The notes under the pieces: model-generated
What the model was told of the DNA's origin: nothing
Database searches by the model: none
The model's input: the letters and a program-made list of their open reading frames with translations, nothing else
Origin: an uncultured Peptococcaceae bacterium
Lineage (GTDB): Bacteria; Bacillota; Desulfitobacteriia; Desulfitobacteriales; Syntrophobotulaceae
Direction of reading: 5' to 3'
Length of the DNA stretch: 5,757 nt
Assembly (NCBI GenBank): GCA_937892995.1
Contig: CALBJS010000112.1
Coordinates: 1-5,757 of the forward strand
Position numbers and translations under genes: made by a program
In this document: positions 1-5,634 of the stretch, piece by piece
Layout: each line of letters starts with the position of its first letter
How positions within the stretch are numbered: the first letter of the stretch is position 1

Positions 1-440
1 GGCGTAGTACTAACGATTATGTATTATTTATGTTGCCGGCCCTTATTTTATCTTTAGGGTTATTATATGTTTTCCGTCACCAGATTAATGTCTTGGCGGC
101 GGGTGAAGATACTGCCCAGACTATGGGTGTTAATGTGCCGTTAATTAAGCTGCTGGTGGTAGCAAGTTCAACCCTTATGACGGTGCTTGCTGTTAGCATC
201 TGTGGCATTATTGGCTGGGTTGGCATGGTTGTTCCGCATATTGCCCGTATTTTTACAGGCTCCAGTTATCCCAAGCTTATTGCAGCATCATTTGTGATCG
301 GCGGTAGTTTTTTACTAATAATTGATAACATTATTCGCGGTATCGAAGGCGTAGAACTACCCCTGGGAGTGTTAACGGCCCTAGTAGGTACTCCGGTATT
401 TGTTATCTTGCTTTCCAGAGTAAAACAGAGGTGGTCATAG
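1..440 (+). CDS. FecCD-family ABC transporter permease, C-terminal part (5' end outside window)
   Basis: Inner-membrane permease subunit of a FecCD/BtuC-type importer, which moves an iron chelate, heme, corrinoid or similar metal complex across the membrane. The frame is open from the first bases of the window (first full codon at 3), so the ATG at 30 is internal and not the start. About 145 residues are visible, roughly the last 40-45% of a normal permease of about 330-350 residues. Hydrophobic segments include LPALILSLGLLYVF, a long one around LLVVASSTLMTVLAV, one around FVIGGSFLLII and the C-terminal LTALVGTPVFVILL. The family hallmark GWVGMVVPHIARI is present; this region contacts the ATPase. 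The ending ELPLGVLTALVGTP is also typical of the family. The TAG stop shares its last base with the GTG start of the ATPase gene, indicating translational coupling. The substrate cannot be deduced from this fragment. Confidence 0.95.
   Translation, partial: RSTNDYVLFMLPALILSLGLLYVFRHQINVLAAGEDTAQTMGVNVPLIKLLVVASSTLMTVLAVSICGIIGWVGMVVPHIARIFTGSSYPKLIAASFVIGGSFLLIIDNIIRGIEGVELPLGVLTALVGTPVFVILLSRVKQRWS
427..434 (+). promoter_or_regulatory. Ribosome binding site that decides the ATPase start
   Basis: AGAGGTGG lies five bases before the GTG at 440, a good Shine-Dalgarno spacing. A GTG at 431 is in the same frame but lies inside this site and has no comparable site upstream. The start at 440 is therefore preferred, and it also gives the usual family N-terminus MLEVKGLSF. 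Confidence 0.7.
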
Positions 441-1225
441 TGTTAGAAGTCAAAGGATTAAGTTTTTATTACAATCCGGAAAGACAGATCTTAAAAAACA
501 TTAATTTGGAACTGAAAAACCATGACATACTTTGTCTCCTGGGACCGAATGGTTCAGGCAAAACAACACTTTTACGCTGTCTGCTTATGCTTAATAAAAT
601 GAAAAAAGGTAGTATCACCCTTGATGGCCGGGACTTTACTAAGGTTTCTGTAAAGAACAGGGCACAGTACATGGCTTATGTACCCCAGGCAATTAATATG
701 GCTTTCCCTTACAAGGCATTTGAAATTGTGCTTATGGGCAGGGTAGCTCATTTGGCTACAGGAAGTAGGCCTAAAAAAAAGGATAAGCAAATAGCACTGG
801 GGGCTATGAAAAGATTAGGAATAGAACATCTCGCCCATTACTCTTTCAACGAAATGAGCGGGGGCGAAAGGCAAATGGTATTGGTAGCCAGAGCACTTGC
901 CCAGCAAGCTCGTATTCTGGTTATGGATGAACCCACTGCAAATTTGGATTATGGTAATCAGGTGAAAATACTTAAGGTCATTAAACATTTAGCAGAGGAT
1001 GGCTACTCCATATTAATGACCTCACATTTTCCGGATCATGCTTTTCTGGCTTGTAACAAGACGGCACTTATGAGAGACGGGGTAATCCTAGCCCAGGGAA
1101 CGCCGGAGGATATTGTTACTACCGAGAGTCTTACATATTTGTATAATACTCCGGTTTGTGTGACCCAGGCCCAGCTTTGCCCTTGTGACGACACTGCTCA
1201 GGTCTGTATTCCGCTTATGCAGTAG
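440..1225 (+). CDS. ABC transporter ATP-binding protein, FecE/BtuD type
   Basis: Cytoplasmic ATPase that powers the FecCD-type permease encoded just upstream. With the GTG start at 440 it is 261 residues, normal for FecE/BtuD/HmuV proteins. All nucleotide-binding motifs are present: Walker A GPNGSGKT (35-42), Q-loop Gln83 in YVPQ, signature SGGERQ (140-145), Walker B ILVMDE (159-164), D-loop NLD (168-170) and switch His196. It should be active. The oddity is the C-terminus: cysteines at 240, 247, 249 and 256 form a symmetrical C-x6-C-x-C-x6-C pattern in the last 22 residues, beyond the ATPase core. This could bind a metal or an iron-sulfur cluster, but that is inference. The gene overlaps the permease stop by one base, and the binding-protein gene follows after 52 bases. 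The family is certain; the transported substrate is not. Confidence 0.96.
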   Translation: MLEVKGLSFYYNPERQILKNINLELKNHDILCLLGPNGSGKTTLLRCLLMLNKMKKGSITLDGRDFTKVSVKNRAQYMAYVPQAINMAFPYKAFEIVLMGRVAHLATGSRPKKKDKQIALGAMKRLGIEHLAHYSFNEMSGGERQMVLVARALAQQARILVMDEPTANLDYGNQVKILKVIKHLAEDGYSILMTSHFPDHAFLACNKTALMRDGVILAQGTPEDIVTTESLTYLYNTPVCVTQAQLCPCDDTAQVCIPLMQ

Positions 1226-1277
1226 CAGGCGGAGTTAATATATAGTTCCAGTTTAAAAAAATAGGAGGGAAAGGAAA

Positions 1278-2339
1278 ATGGGTTTTAGACTTAAAAATAC
1301 TGCTAAGTTAATGATTGTCATCTTCTTAGCGGTAAGTTTAGTAGCCTGCGGGCAAAATACCCAGCCTGCATCTGCACCGGATAAGGGCTCCCAACCGGCG
1401 GAGCGTACTGTAGTGGATATGGCCGGTCGGACAGTAACTTTGCCGGCAGAGATCAAATCGATTGCGACCTTTGGGGCGGTCGGTGTAATCAATACTTTTG
1501 TGGAGTTAATGGGTGAGGGAAGTAAAATTTGCAATGAAATGCCTGCCAGGTTTACAAAAACGAATCAGTGGAAGTACCAGTATGAATTTGCCCCGCAGCT
1601 CAAGGAAAAACCGCTTTTTCAAGACCCAAGCGATGAGATTCTTATGGAAGTCGTGTTAAAAAATAAACCGGATCTCTGTATAGCTATGGATAAGACCATT
1701 GTCGATAATCTGGAAAAACAGGGTCTGAATGTAATTTATTTATCCTGGTCTCAACTTGAAGACGTTAAAACCTGTATTACTTTATTGGGTGATGCCCTAA
1801 ATAAGCAAGATGTTGCCGCAGACTATATTCAATACTTTGACGGAATGGTCGCCAAAGCACAAGATCTGACTAAGGATCTTACTAAGGAACAGAGAAAGAA
1901 AGTTCTCTACGGCAGTGTTACGGAGCTGACTCAGCCCCATGTTATCGCCGAATGGTGGATTACTCAGGCCGGCGGCAACAGTGTAACTGATGACGGAAGA
2001 ACTGCTAACAGACTTGTTTACACTTTGGAAGATCTCTTGGCCTGGAATCCGGAAGTAATTATTCTGTCCAATATGAGTAAGAAGGAGGAGGTTTTGGCAG
2101 ATAAACGAATTGCGGAGGTTTCTGCCGTTAAAAATAACGAAATATACGGAACTCCGACCGTGGCTCATGTCTGGGGCAACCGTACCGTTGAACAACCGCT
2201 GACTATTATGTGGACGATCAATAAGCTTTATCCCGAGATTGTGAGCGATGAAATGATAGCTGAGGAAATCCATTATTTCTATAATCATTTTTTCCATTAT
2301 GATCTTAGTGAGGAGCAAATAGCAGAGATTATTGGTTAA
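1278..2339 (+). CDS. Substrate-binding lipoprotein of FecCD-type metal-complex importer
   Basis: Extracytoplasmic solute receptor, 353 residues, that captures the ligand and delivers it to the permease. The N-terminus has positive charges, a hydrophobic stretch (about 11-22) and lipobox LVAC with Cys24 as the lipidated residue. A Ser/Pro/Ala-rich linker follows to about residue 43. The mature domain fits the Periplasmic_BP_2 (FecB/BtuF) fold. It opens with VVDMAGRTVTLPAEIKSIAT (45-64), continues through EWWITQAGG (about 225-233) and a NRLVYTLEDLLAWNPEVII region (about 244-262), and ends in a YDLSEEQIAEIIG tail. The start is well supported by AGGAGG at 1263-1268, nine bases before ATG 1278. 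Ligand-specifying residues cannot be assigned by eye. The C-terminal stretch near 330-345 is rich in His, Phe and Tyr (IHYFYNHFFHYD), which might matter for metal binding or may simply be the divergent form of the family's usual tail. A hairpin follows the stop. Confidence 0.94.
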   Translation: MGFRLKNTAKLMIVIFLAVSLVACGQNTQPASAPDKGSQPAERTVVDMAGRTVTLPAEIKSIATFGAVGVINTFVELMGEGSKICNEMPARFTKTNQWKYQYEFAPQLKEKPLFQDPSDEILMEVVLKNKPDLCIAMDKTIVDNLEKQGLNVIYLSWSQLEDVKTCITLLGDALNKQDVAADYIQYFDGMVAKAQDLTKDLTKEQRKKVLYGSVTELTQPHVIAEWWITQAGGNSVTDDGRTANRLVYTLEDLLAWNPEVIILSNMSKKEEVLADKRIAEVSAVKNNEIYGTPTVAHVWGNRTVEQPLTIMWTINKLYPEIVSDEMIAEEIHYFYNHFFHYDLSEEQIAEIIG

Positions 2340-2359
2340 GTCTGAATAGCAAGAAAAGA

Positions 2360-2400
2360 GCAGATAAGCCACAGCTTGATGCTGGGGTTATCTGCCTTTT
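2360..2400 (+). terminator. Hairpin with short T run between transporter and reductase genes
   Basis: GCAGATAA (2360-2367) pairs perfectly with TTATCTGC (2388-2395). The stem continues inward, past a bulged G2368, with CC/GG and CAGC/GCTG, leaving a five-base TTGAT loop. It is followed by CTTTT (2396-2400). This is the layout of a factor-independent terminator, though the T run is short. It starts 20 bases after the binding-protein stop and ends 22 bases before the next start codon. It therefore probably acts as a partial terminator or as a 3' stabiliser of the transporter message, with read-through into the reductase genes. Confidence 0.7.
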
Positions 2401-2422
2401 AATGAAGGAATGAAAAGAACTC

Positions 2423-3568
2423 ATGTCTAAACGGCCGCTGACGATTTTCCCTGCCCGACGCATGTTGGGTGTTATCAATTTACTCATGACCGTACCCGAA
2501 AACCATGTGCTTTTTATCGGATCTCCAGTTTGTGCCCGTCATGATATGACTATGGGACTTTATGAGTATTGGCGAAACATCTCCTTTTTAACTTTGAATG
2601 AGCTGGAACTTATTCGGGGAGATTTTGACCAGATAATTGATAAGGCTATAACCCGAATATTAAATAAAGCACGACCTAAGCCCCAAGCCATAACTTTATA
2701 CACGGGGTGCCCAATGCAATTTATGGCGGCAGATTTTGATTCCCTGCTCCAAAATCTTGAAGAGAAACATGGCATTTATTTTGGGCATTTTAGGATGAAT
2801 CGAATGAAAACCAGTGGCAGGCAGATATTTCCGCAACTATTTAAAAGCCTTTTTAGTTATCTGCGTTTAAAAGAAAAAAAGCCTACGATTAATTTATTGG
2901 GCTCCACAGCAAGGCTGGAACCAGAAAATGAGCTGGAAAAATGCCTGGCTCAGGCGAGTATTGAGCAAGTTTTGACTCTCAAAGCCATGGAGGACTTCCG
3001 CTCTTTTACGGAGATGGGTGCCTCCAGAGCGAATATTATTTTGCATGCCAATTACCTTTTAGCGGCTCGTGACATGGAAAAGCGCTTGGGTATTCCGTGG
3101 ATATACTTGCCTGTAGTTTATGATCCGGAGCAAATTGAAAAGCAATATGCGGAGATTGGAAATCTTTTAGGTTGTGATTTGGATATCGCGGGCTCTAAGC
3201 AGAATGCCTTAGATTCGATTGAAAAAACTAAGGCCTTAGTAGGCGACACTCCTCTTGTCTTTGACGTTATCGGTATTCACAAGCCTTTTTCCATGCTTGT
3301 TGCCTTGGTAAAAATGGGGTTTAAGGTTACAGGGTTCAAGCATGCTCCTTATGATGCTTATTGTGATCAGTCGCAAACAGAAGCCTTGGAATGGCTGAAA
3401 CTATCTTCCAAGGTTGATACCGAACATAATGAGCGTCTGGAATTTAGCTATGAACGCCTTAGGCCTGCTCAAATGAAGAATAACAGTTTTGAGGGTGCCT
3501 ATTTTGGGTTTGCAGCTGTCGAGCATTTAATGCATTGTATAAGGGAGGCCTACCATAAAAATGAGTAA
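2423..3568 (+). CDS. Nitrogenase component 1-like protein, D-like subunit
   Basis: Predicted catalytic-complex subunit of a nitrogenase-like reductase, family Oxidored_nitro (NifD/NifK/BchN/CfbD superfamily), 381 residues against about 480-490 for true NifD. Visible landmarks are GSPVC with Cys37 (position of NifD Cys88), a TLNELELIRGDF stretch (57-68) matching the conserved block after that cysteine, and TGCP with Cys96 (position of NifD Cys154). NANY-type block NIILHANYLLAARDMEKRLG (204-223) runs into IPW. The equivalent of NifD Cys62 appears missing (PARRM, 10-14). Where NifD has the cofactor ligand Cys275 there is Leu207/His208, and the segment matching NifD His442 (around 352, before FEGAYFGF) has no His. 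It therefore probably holds an iron-sulfur cluster shared with the K-like partner but not FeMo-cofactor. The ribosome site is weak (AAGGA 2405-2409, 13-base gap), so a lower translation rate or a slightly different start is possible. It overlaps the next gene by 8 bases. Substrate unknown. Confidence 0.9.
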   Translation: MSKRPLTIFPARRMLGVINLLMTVPENHVLFIGSPVCARHDMTMGLYEYWRNISFLTLNELELIRGDFDQIIDKAITRILNKARPKPQAITLYTGCPMQFMAADFDSLLQNLEEKHGIYFGHFRMNRMKTSGRQIFPQLFKSLFSYLRLKEKKPTINLLGSTARLEPENELEKCLAQASIEQVLTLKAMEDFRSFTEMGASRANIILHANYLLAARDMEKRLGIPWIYLPVVYDPEQIEKQYAEIGNLLGCDLDIAGSKQNALDSIEKTKALVGDTPLVFDVIGIHKPFSMLVALVKMGFKVTGFKHAPYDAYCDQSQTEALEWLKLSSKVDTEHNERLEFSYERLRPAQMKNNSFEGAYFGFAAVEHLMHCIREAYHKNE

Positions 3569-4730
3569 GCTTTGGCTGAAGTTAACGCCATTTGCTCCCG
3601 ATAGTTCGGGTGCACTTTCGATTCTCTACGGTCTAAAGGCCTTGGCTGTTTCTTATGATCCGCAAGGCTGTTTAAATAATTATAGGCATAATGATGAGCC
3701 GCGTTGGCGTATTCAAAAGCAACCTTTTTACAGTGCCGTACTGGCGGAAAGAGAGATTGTTCTGGGTAAGGAAGCATTGCTTATTAAGCAATGTTGTGAG
3801 CTTCTGGAAAAAGAAAAGCCGGCACTTTTTGCTCTGCTCGGAGGTCCTATTGCTATGCTGATAGGCAGCGACTTAGAGGCCCTATGTCAAGAGATTCAAC
3901 AGCAAACCGGGGTGCCTTCGATTGGGATAGGAACAACCGGCCAGAAATTTTACGATGTAGGTGCATCCATGGCTATGCTTGCTCTAGGTAAAATGTTAAT
4001 AGAGCCTGCCAGCTCCGTTAGGGAAAAGACGGTCAACATTGTGGGTGCTACTATTTTTGAGTTCCCAAACGCTGATAGTTTAAAAGATCTGACAGACTAT
4101 GTTGAAAGGCAGGGCTTGAAAGTGCTCTCAGTCTGGGGTATTTCTTCACCGATTGAAGTGTTGCGAAAAGCGGCAAGTGCCCAGCTTAATCTAGTGGTTT
4201 CTGTAAGCGGATTTGCCTTAGCAAAGTGGATGCAAGGGGTCTTGGGGATACCCTATGTTATTTTTGCTCCTATAGGCGAGTCGGCTCAAAAGGATTTTTT
4301 TATCCGGACAGAGATTGAAAATAGTAACAATGCTGATTGCCTGGGTATTGCCGATAGACCAAGGGTGCTGATTGTTGGCGAACAAATTATGGCCAACGGT
4401 CTTAGACATTGTTTGGAACGAGAATTTCAAATTAATAATGTTCAGGTTGCCGGTTTTTTTATGATGGAGAAGGATATCTTGAGAACAGGTGATAAACAGT
4501 TGTATTGCGAAGCGGACTTGGAGGATCTGCTCGAAGAAAATAAGTATGATATTGTAATTGGTGATCCACTGCTCCAAAGATTAGTGTCGGAAGAAAGCCT
4601 GCTTGAATTTTGGAGTTTGCCCCAGCCGGCAATTTCAGGCCAGTTCTTTTTAAGGGAACGGAGTAGCCTTATTGGGGAGAGGGCCAGTGAATGGATAAAA
4701 GGACAAATGGGGAAAGTGAAAAAACAATGA
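3561..4730 (+). CDS. Nitrogenase component 1-like protein, K-like subunit
   Basis: Second Oxidored_nitro subunit, 389 residues, expected to pair with the D-like protein and receive electrons from the Fe protein. Its one recognisable cluster cysteine is Cys37 in DPQGCLNNYR, matching the GSQGC motif of NifK (Cys95). The NifK Cys70 position reads as Pro13 (FAPDSSGA), and the NifK Cys153 position as Pro96 in LLGGPIAMLIGSDL, where the following IGSDL block is conserved. Further family landmarks are GIGTTGQKFYDVGASMAML (122-140) and the C-terminal-domain start RPRVLIVGEQIMANGLR (about 265-281). A later DIVIGDPLLQRL block is also typical. The start ATG overlaps the D-like stop by 8 bases (ATGAGTAA), with AAGGGAGG at 3541-3548 as ribosome site. 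It ends in an ATGA overlap with the H-like gene. A Cys78-Cys79 pair lies outside the canonical positions. Family assignment is firm; the K-like label rests on by-eye motif matching. Confidence 0.9.
   Translation: MSKLWLKLTPFAPDSSGALSILYGLKALAVSYDPQGCLNNYRHNDEPRWRIQKQPFYSAVLAEREIVLGKEALLIKQCCELLEKEKPALFALLGGPIAMLIGSDLEALCQEIQQQTGVPSIGIGTTGQKFYDVGASMAMLALGKMLIEPASSVREKTVNIVGATIFEFPNADSLKDLTDYVERQGLKVLSVWGISSPIEVLRKAASAQLNLVVSVSGFALAKWMQGVLGIPYVIFAPIGESAQKDFFIRTEIENSNNADCLGIADRPRVLIVGEQIMANGLRHCLEREFQINNVQVAGFFMMEKDILRTGDKQLYCEADLEDLLEENKYDIVIGDPLLQRLVSEESLLEFWSLPQPAISGQFFLRERSSLIGERASEWIKGQMGKVKKQ
4709..4716 (+). promoter_or_regulatory. Ribosome binding site supporting the H-like start at 4727
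   Basis: GGGGAAAG ends ten bases before ATG 4727. An in-frame ATG at 4691 would add a 12-residue charged leader (MDKRTNGESEKT) unlike any Fe-protein N-terminus and would lie within the K-like gene. The 4727 start gives the standard MRKIAIYGKGG and a typical ATGA stop/start overlap. Confidence 0.55.
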
Positions 4731-5473
4731 GGAAAATCGCTATCTATGGCAAGGGTGGAATAGGAAAATCAACAACAGTTTCTAATTTAGCCGTTGTCCT
4801 TTCACTAAGGGGCTCTAAGGTTATGGTTATAGGCTGTGATCCAAAAGCCGACTCAACTAAACTGCTTTTAGGCGGGAAACGGATTAAAACCGTTTTGCAA
4901 GCCCTTGAAGAAAAGGAAGATGAACTTACGCTTGAAGATATTGTCTACGAAGGCTATCATGGCGTTTTGTGCGTTGAATCAGGGGGACCAACACCTGGAC
5001 TGGGCTGTGCCGGACGTGGCGTTGTGACGGCACTTGAACATTTAGAAGGGCTGAATGCTTACGAAGTCTATCGGCCTGATATTGTCTTCTATGATGTACT
5101 TGGTGATGTTGTATGTGGCGGGTTTACTATGCCAATTCGGAAGGGCTTTGCCAAGGAGGTTTATGTTATTAGCTCAGCCGAGATGATGGCCCTTTATGCT
5201 GCGGACAATATCGCCCAGGCCATTAGAAATTTTGGCAGCCGTGGTTACGCCAAGCTTAGTGGCCTGATACATATTTCCAGAAATATTGACAATGAGGATG
5301 AAATCGTCGCTAGAGCAGCTAGGGAAATAGGTACTCAGGTCATAGGTAAATTATCACGCAGTAAAACCGTTCAGGATGCCGATCAACAGCAGAAGACAGT
5401 GCATGAGTTGTTCCCTGATAGCCAAATAGTGAAGGAATATCAGGCAATTGCCTCTGCTTTGTTAAAATCTTAA
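4727..5473 (+). CDS. Nitrogenase-like Fe protein (NifH/BchL/CfbC family reductase)
   Basis: ATP-dependent electron donor, expected to work as a homodimer with one bridging [4Fe-4S] cluster that passes low-potential electrons to the D/K-like complex. It is 248 residues, shorter at the C-terminus than NifH (about 290). Motifs in order are P-loop GKGGIGKST (8-16), switch I DPKADST (38-44), the CVESGGPTPGLGCAGRG region (82-98) with cluster Cys94 and Arg97 (position of the ADP-ribosylated NifH Arg100), and switch II DVLGD (123-127). The second cluster cysteine Cys130 lies in VVCGGF, and EMMALYAADNI follows (about 159-169). All residues for nucleotide hydrolysis and cluster binding are present, and this is much closer to nitrogenase sequence than its D/K partners are. 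It overlaps the K-like stop by four bases (ATGA), so the three genes form one translationally coupled unit with the Fe protein last, unlike nifHDK. A nifH symbol is withheld because nitrogen fixation is not supported. Confidence 0.95.
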   Translation: MRKIAIYGKGGIGKSTTVSNLAVVLSLRGSKVMVIGCDPKADSTKLLLGGKRIKTVLQALEEKEDELTLEDIVYEGYHGVLCVESGGPTPGLGCAGRGVVTALEHLEGLNAYEVYRPDIVFYDVLGDVVCGGFTMPIRKGFAKEVYVISSAEMMALYAADNIAQAIRNFGSRGYAKLSGLIHISRNIDNEDEIVARAAREIGTQVIGKLSRSKTVQDADQQQKTVHELFPDSQIVKEYQAIASALLKS

Positions 5474-5493
5474 ATCCTCAAGACTTTAAGCTT

Positions 5494-5527
5494 GATAATA
5501 TTTGCTTATAAAGATAATAACGATAAT
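5494..5527. repeat. Three GATAAT hexamers (possible Fur-like site)
   Basis: GATAAT occurs at 5494-5499, 5513-5518 and 5522-5527, the last followed by CA. Placing the Fur consensus (from memory, GATAATGATAATCATTATC) at 5516-5534 gives 13 of 19 matches. The region is A+T-rich, which inflates such matches, and the site lies about 80 bases upstream of the promoter -35 box, so assignment as an iron-responsive operator is tentative. Confidence 0.25.
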
Positions 5528-5582
5528 CAAGAAAGCAAAGATGTATTGTAGCCGGCCAGGCGAGTACATTATGAGTTTATAA

Positions 5583-5603
5583 TTTATGTTAGTTTATGCT
5601 TAG
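5583..5603 (+). repeat. Tandem 10-base repeat upstream of promoter (copy 1)
   Basis: TTTATGTTAG (5583-5592) is followed directly by the near-copy TTTATGCTTAG (5593-5603), ending two bases before the -35 box at 5606. The one-helical-turn period suggests a protein-binding site made of direct half-sites. The same arrangement occurs downstream of the -10 box. Confidence 0.6.
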
Positions 5604-5605
5604 TA

Positions 5606-5634
5606 TTGACTGTCTCGAGAAAGTAATATATACT
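5606..5634 (+). promoter_or_regulatory. Sigma-70-type promoter facing right
   Basis: TTGACT (5606-5611) and TATACT (5629-5634) are separated by exactly 17 bases; each box differs from consensus by one base. Transcription would start near 5641 and run out of the window, so it serves an unseen downstream unit. The spacer contains the perfect 8-base palindrome TCTCGAGA (5613-5620). Tandem repeats lie on both sides of the promoter, suggesting that it is regulated. Confidence 0.7.

Noticed and set aside
431..439. GTG 431 as start of the ATPase
   Set aside because: It lies within the ribosome binding site that serves GTG 440 and has no good site of its own; the extra three residues are not family-like.
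469..790. Minus-strand open frames opposite the ATPase (also 1253-1534, 1797-2372, 2560-2775, 3550-3777 and 4218-4577)
   Set aside because: They lie opposite strongly conserved genes, have no recognisable protein family or convincing ribosome sites, and look like antisense shadows.
2257..2285. Promoter upstream of the D-like gene using TATAAT at 2280-2285
   Set aside because: The matching -35 hexamer (TAGCTG) is poor, the site is inside the binding-protein coding region, and transcripts would still meet the hairpin at 2360-2400.
4691..4726. N-terminal extension of the Fe protein from ATG 4691
   Set aside because: The added MDKRTNGESEKT does not fit the family, while ATG 4727 overlaps the previous stop as ATGA, has its own GGGGAAAG site and gives the standard N-terminus.
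2423..5473. Genuine molybdenum nitrogenase (nifDKH)
   Set aside because: The D-like and K-like proteins lack most P-cluster cysteines and the FeMo-cofactor ligands, are too short, and no assembly genes are in the window.
5484..5513. Terminator hairpin after the Fe-protein gene (CTTTAAGC with GCTTATAAAG)
   Set aside because: The stem is two short A+T-rich helices interrupted by a two-base bulge, with a 12-base loop and no T run, so termination here is not supported.
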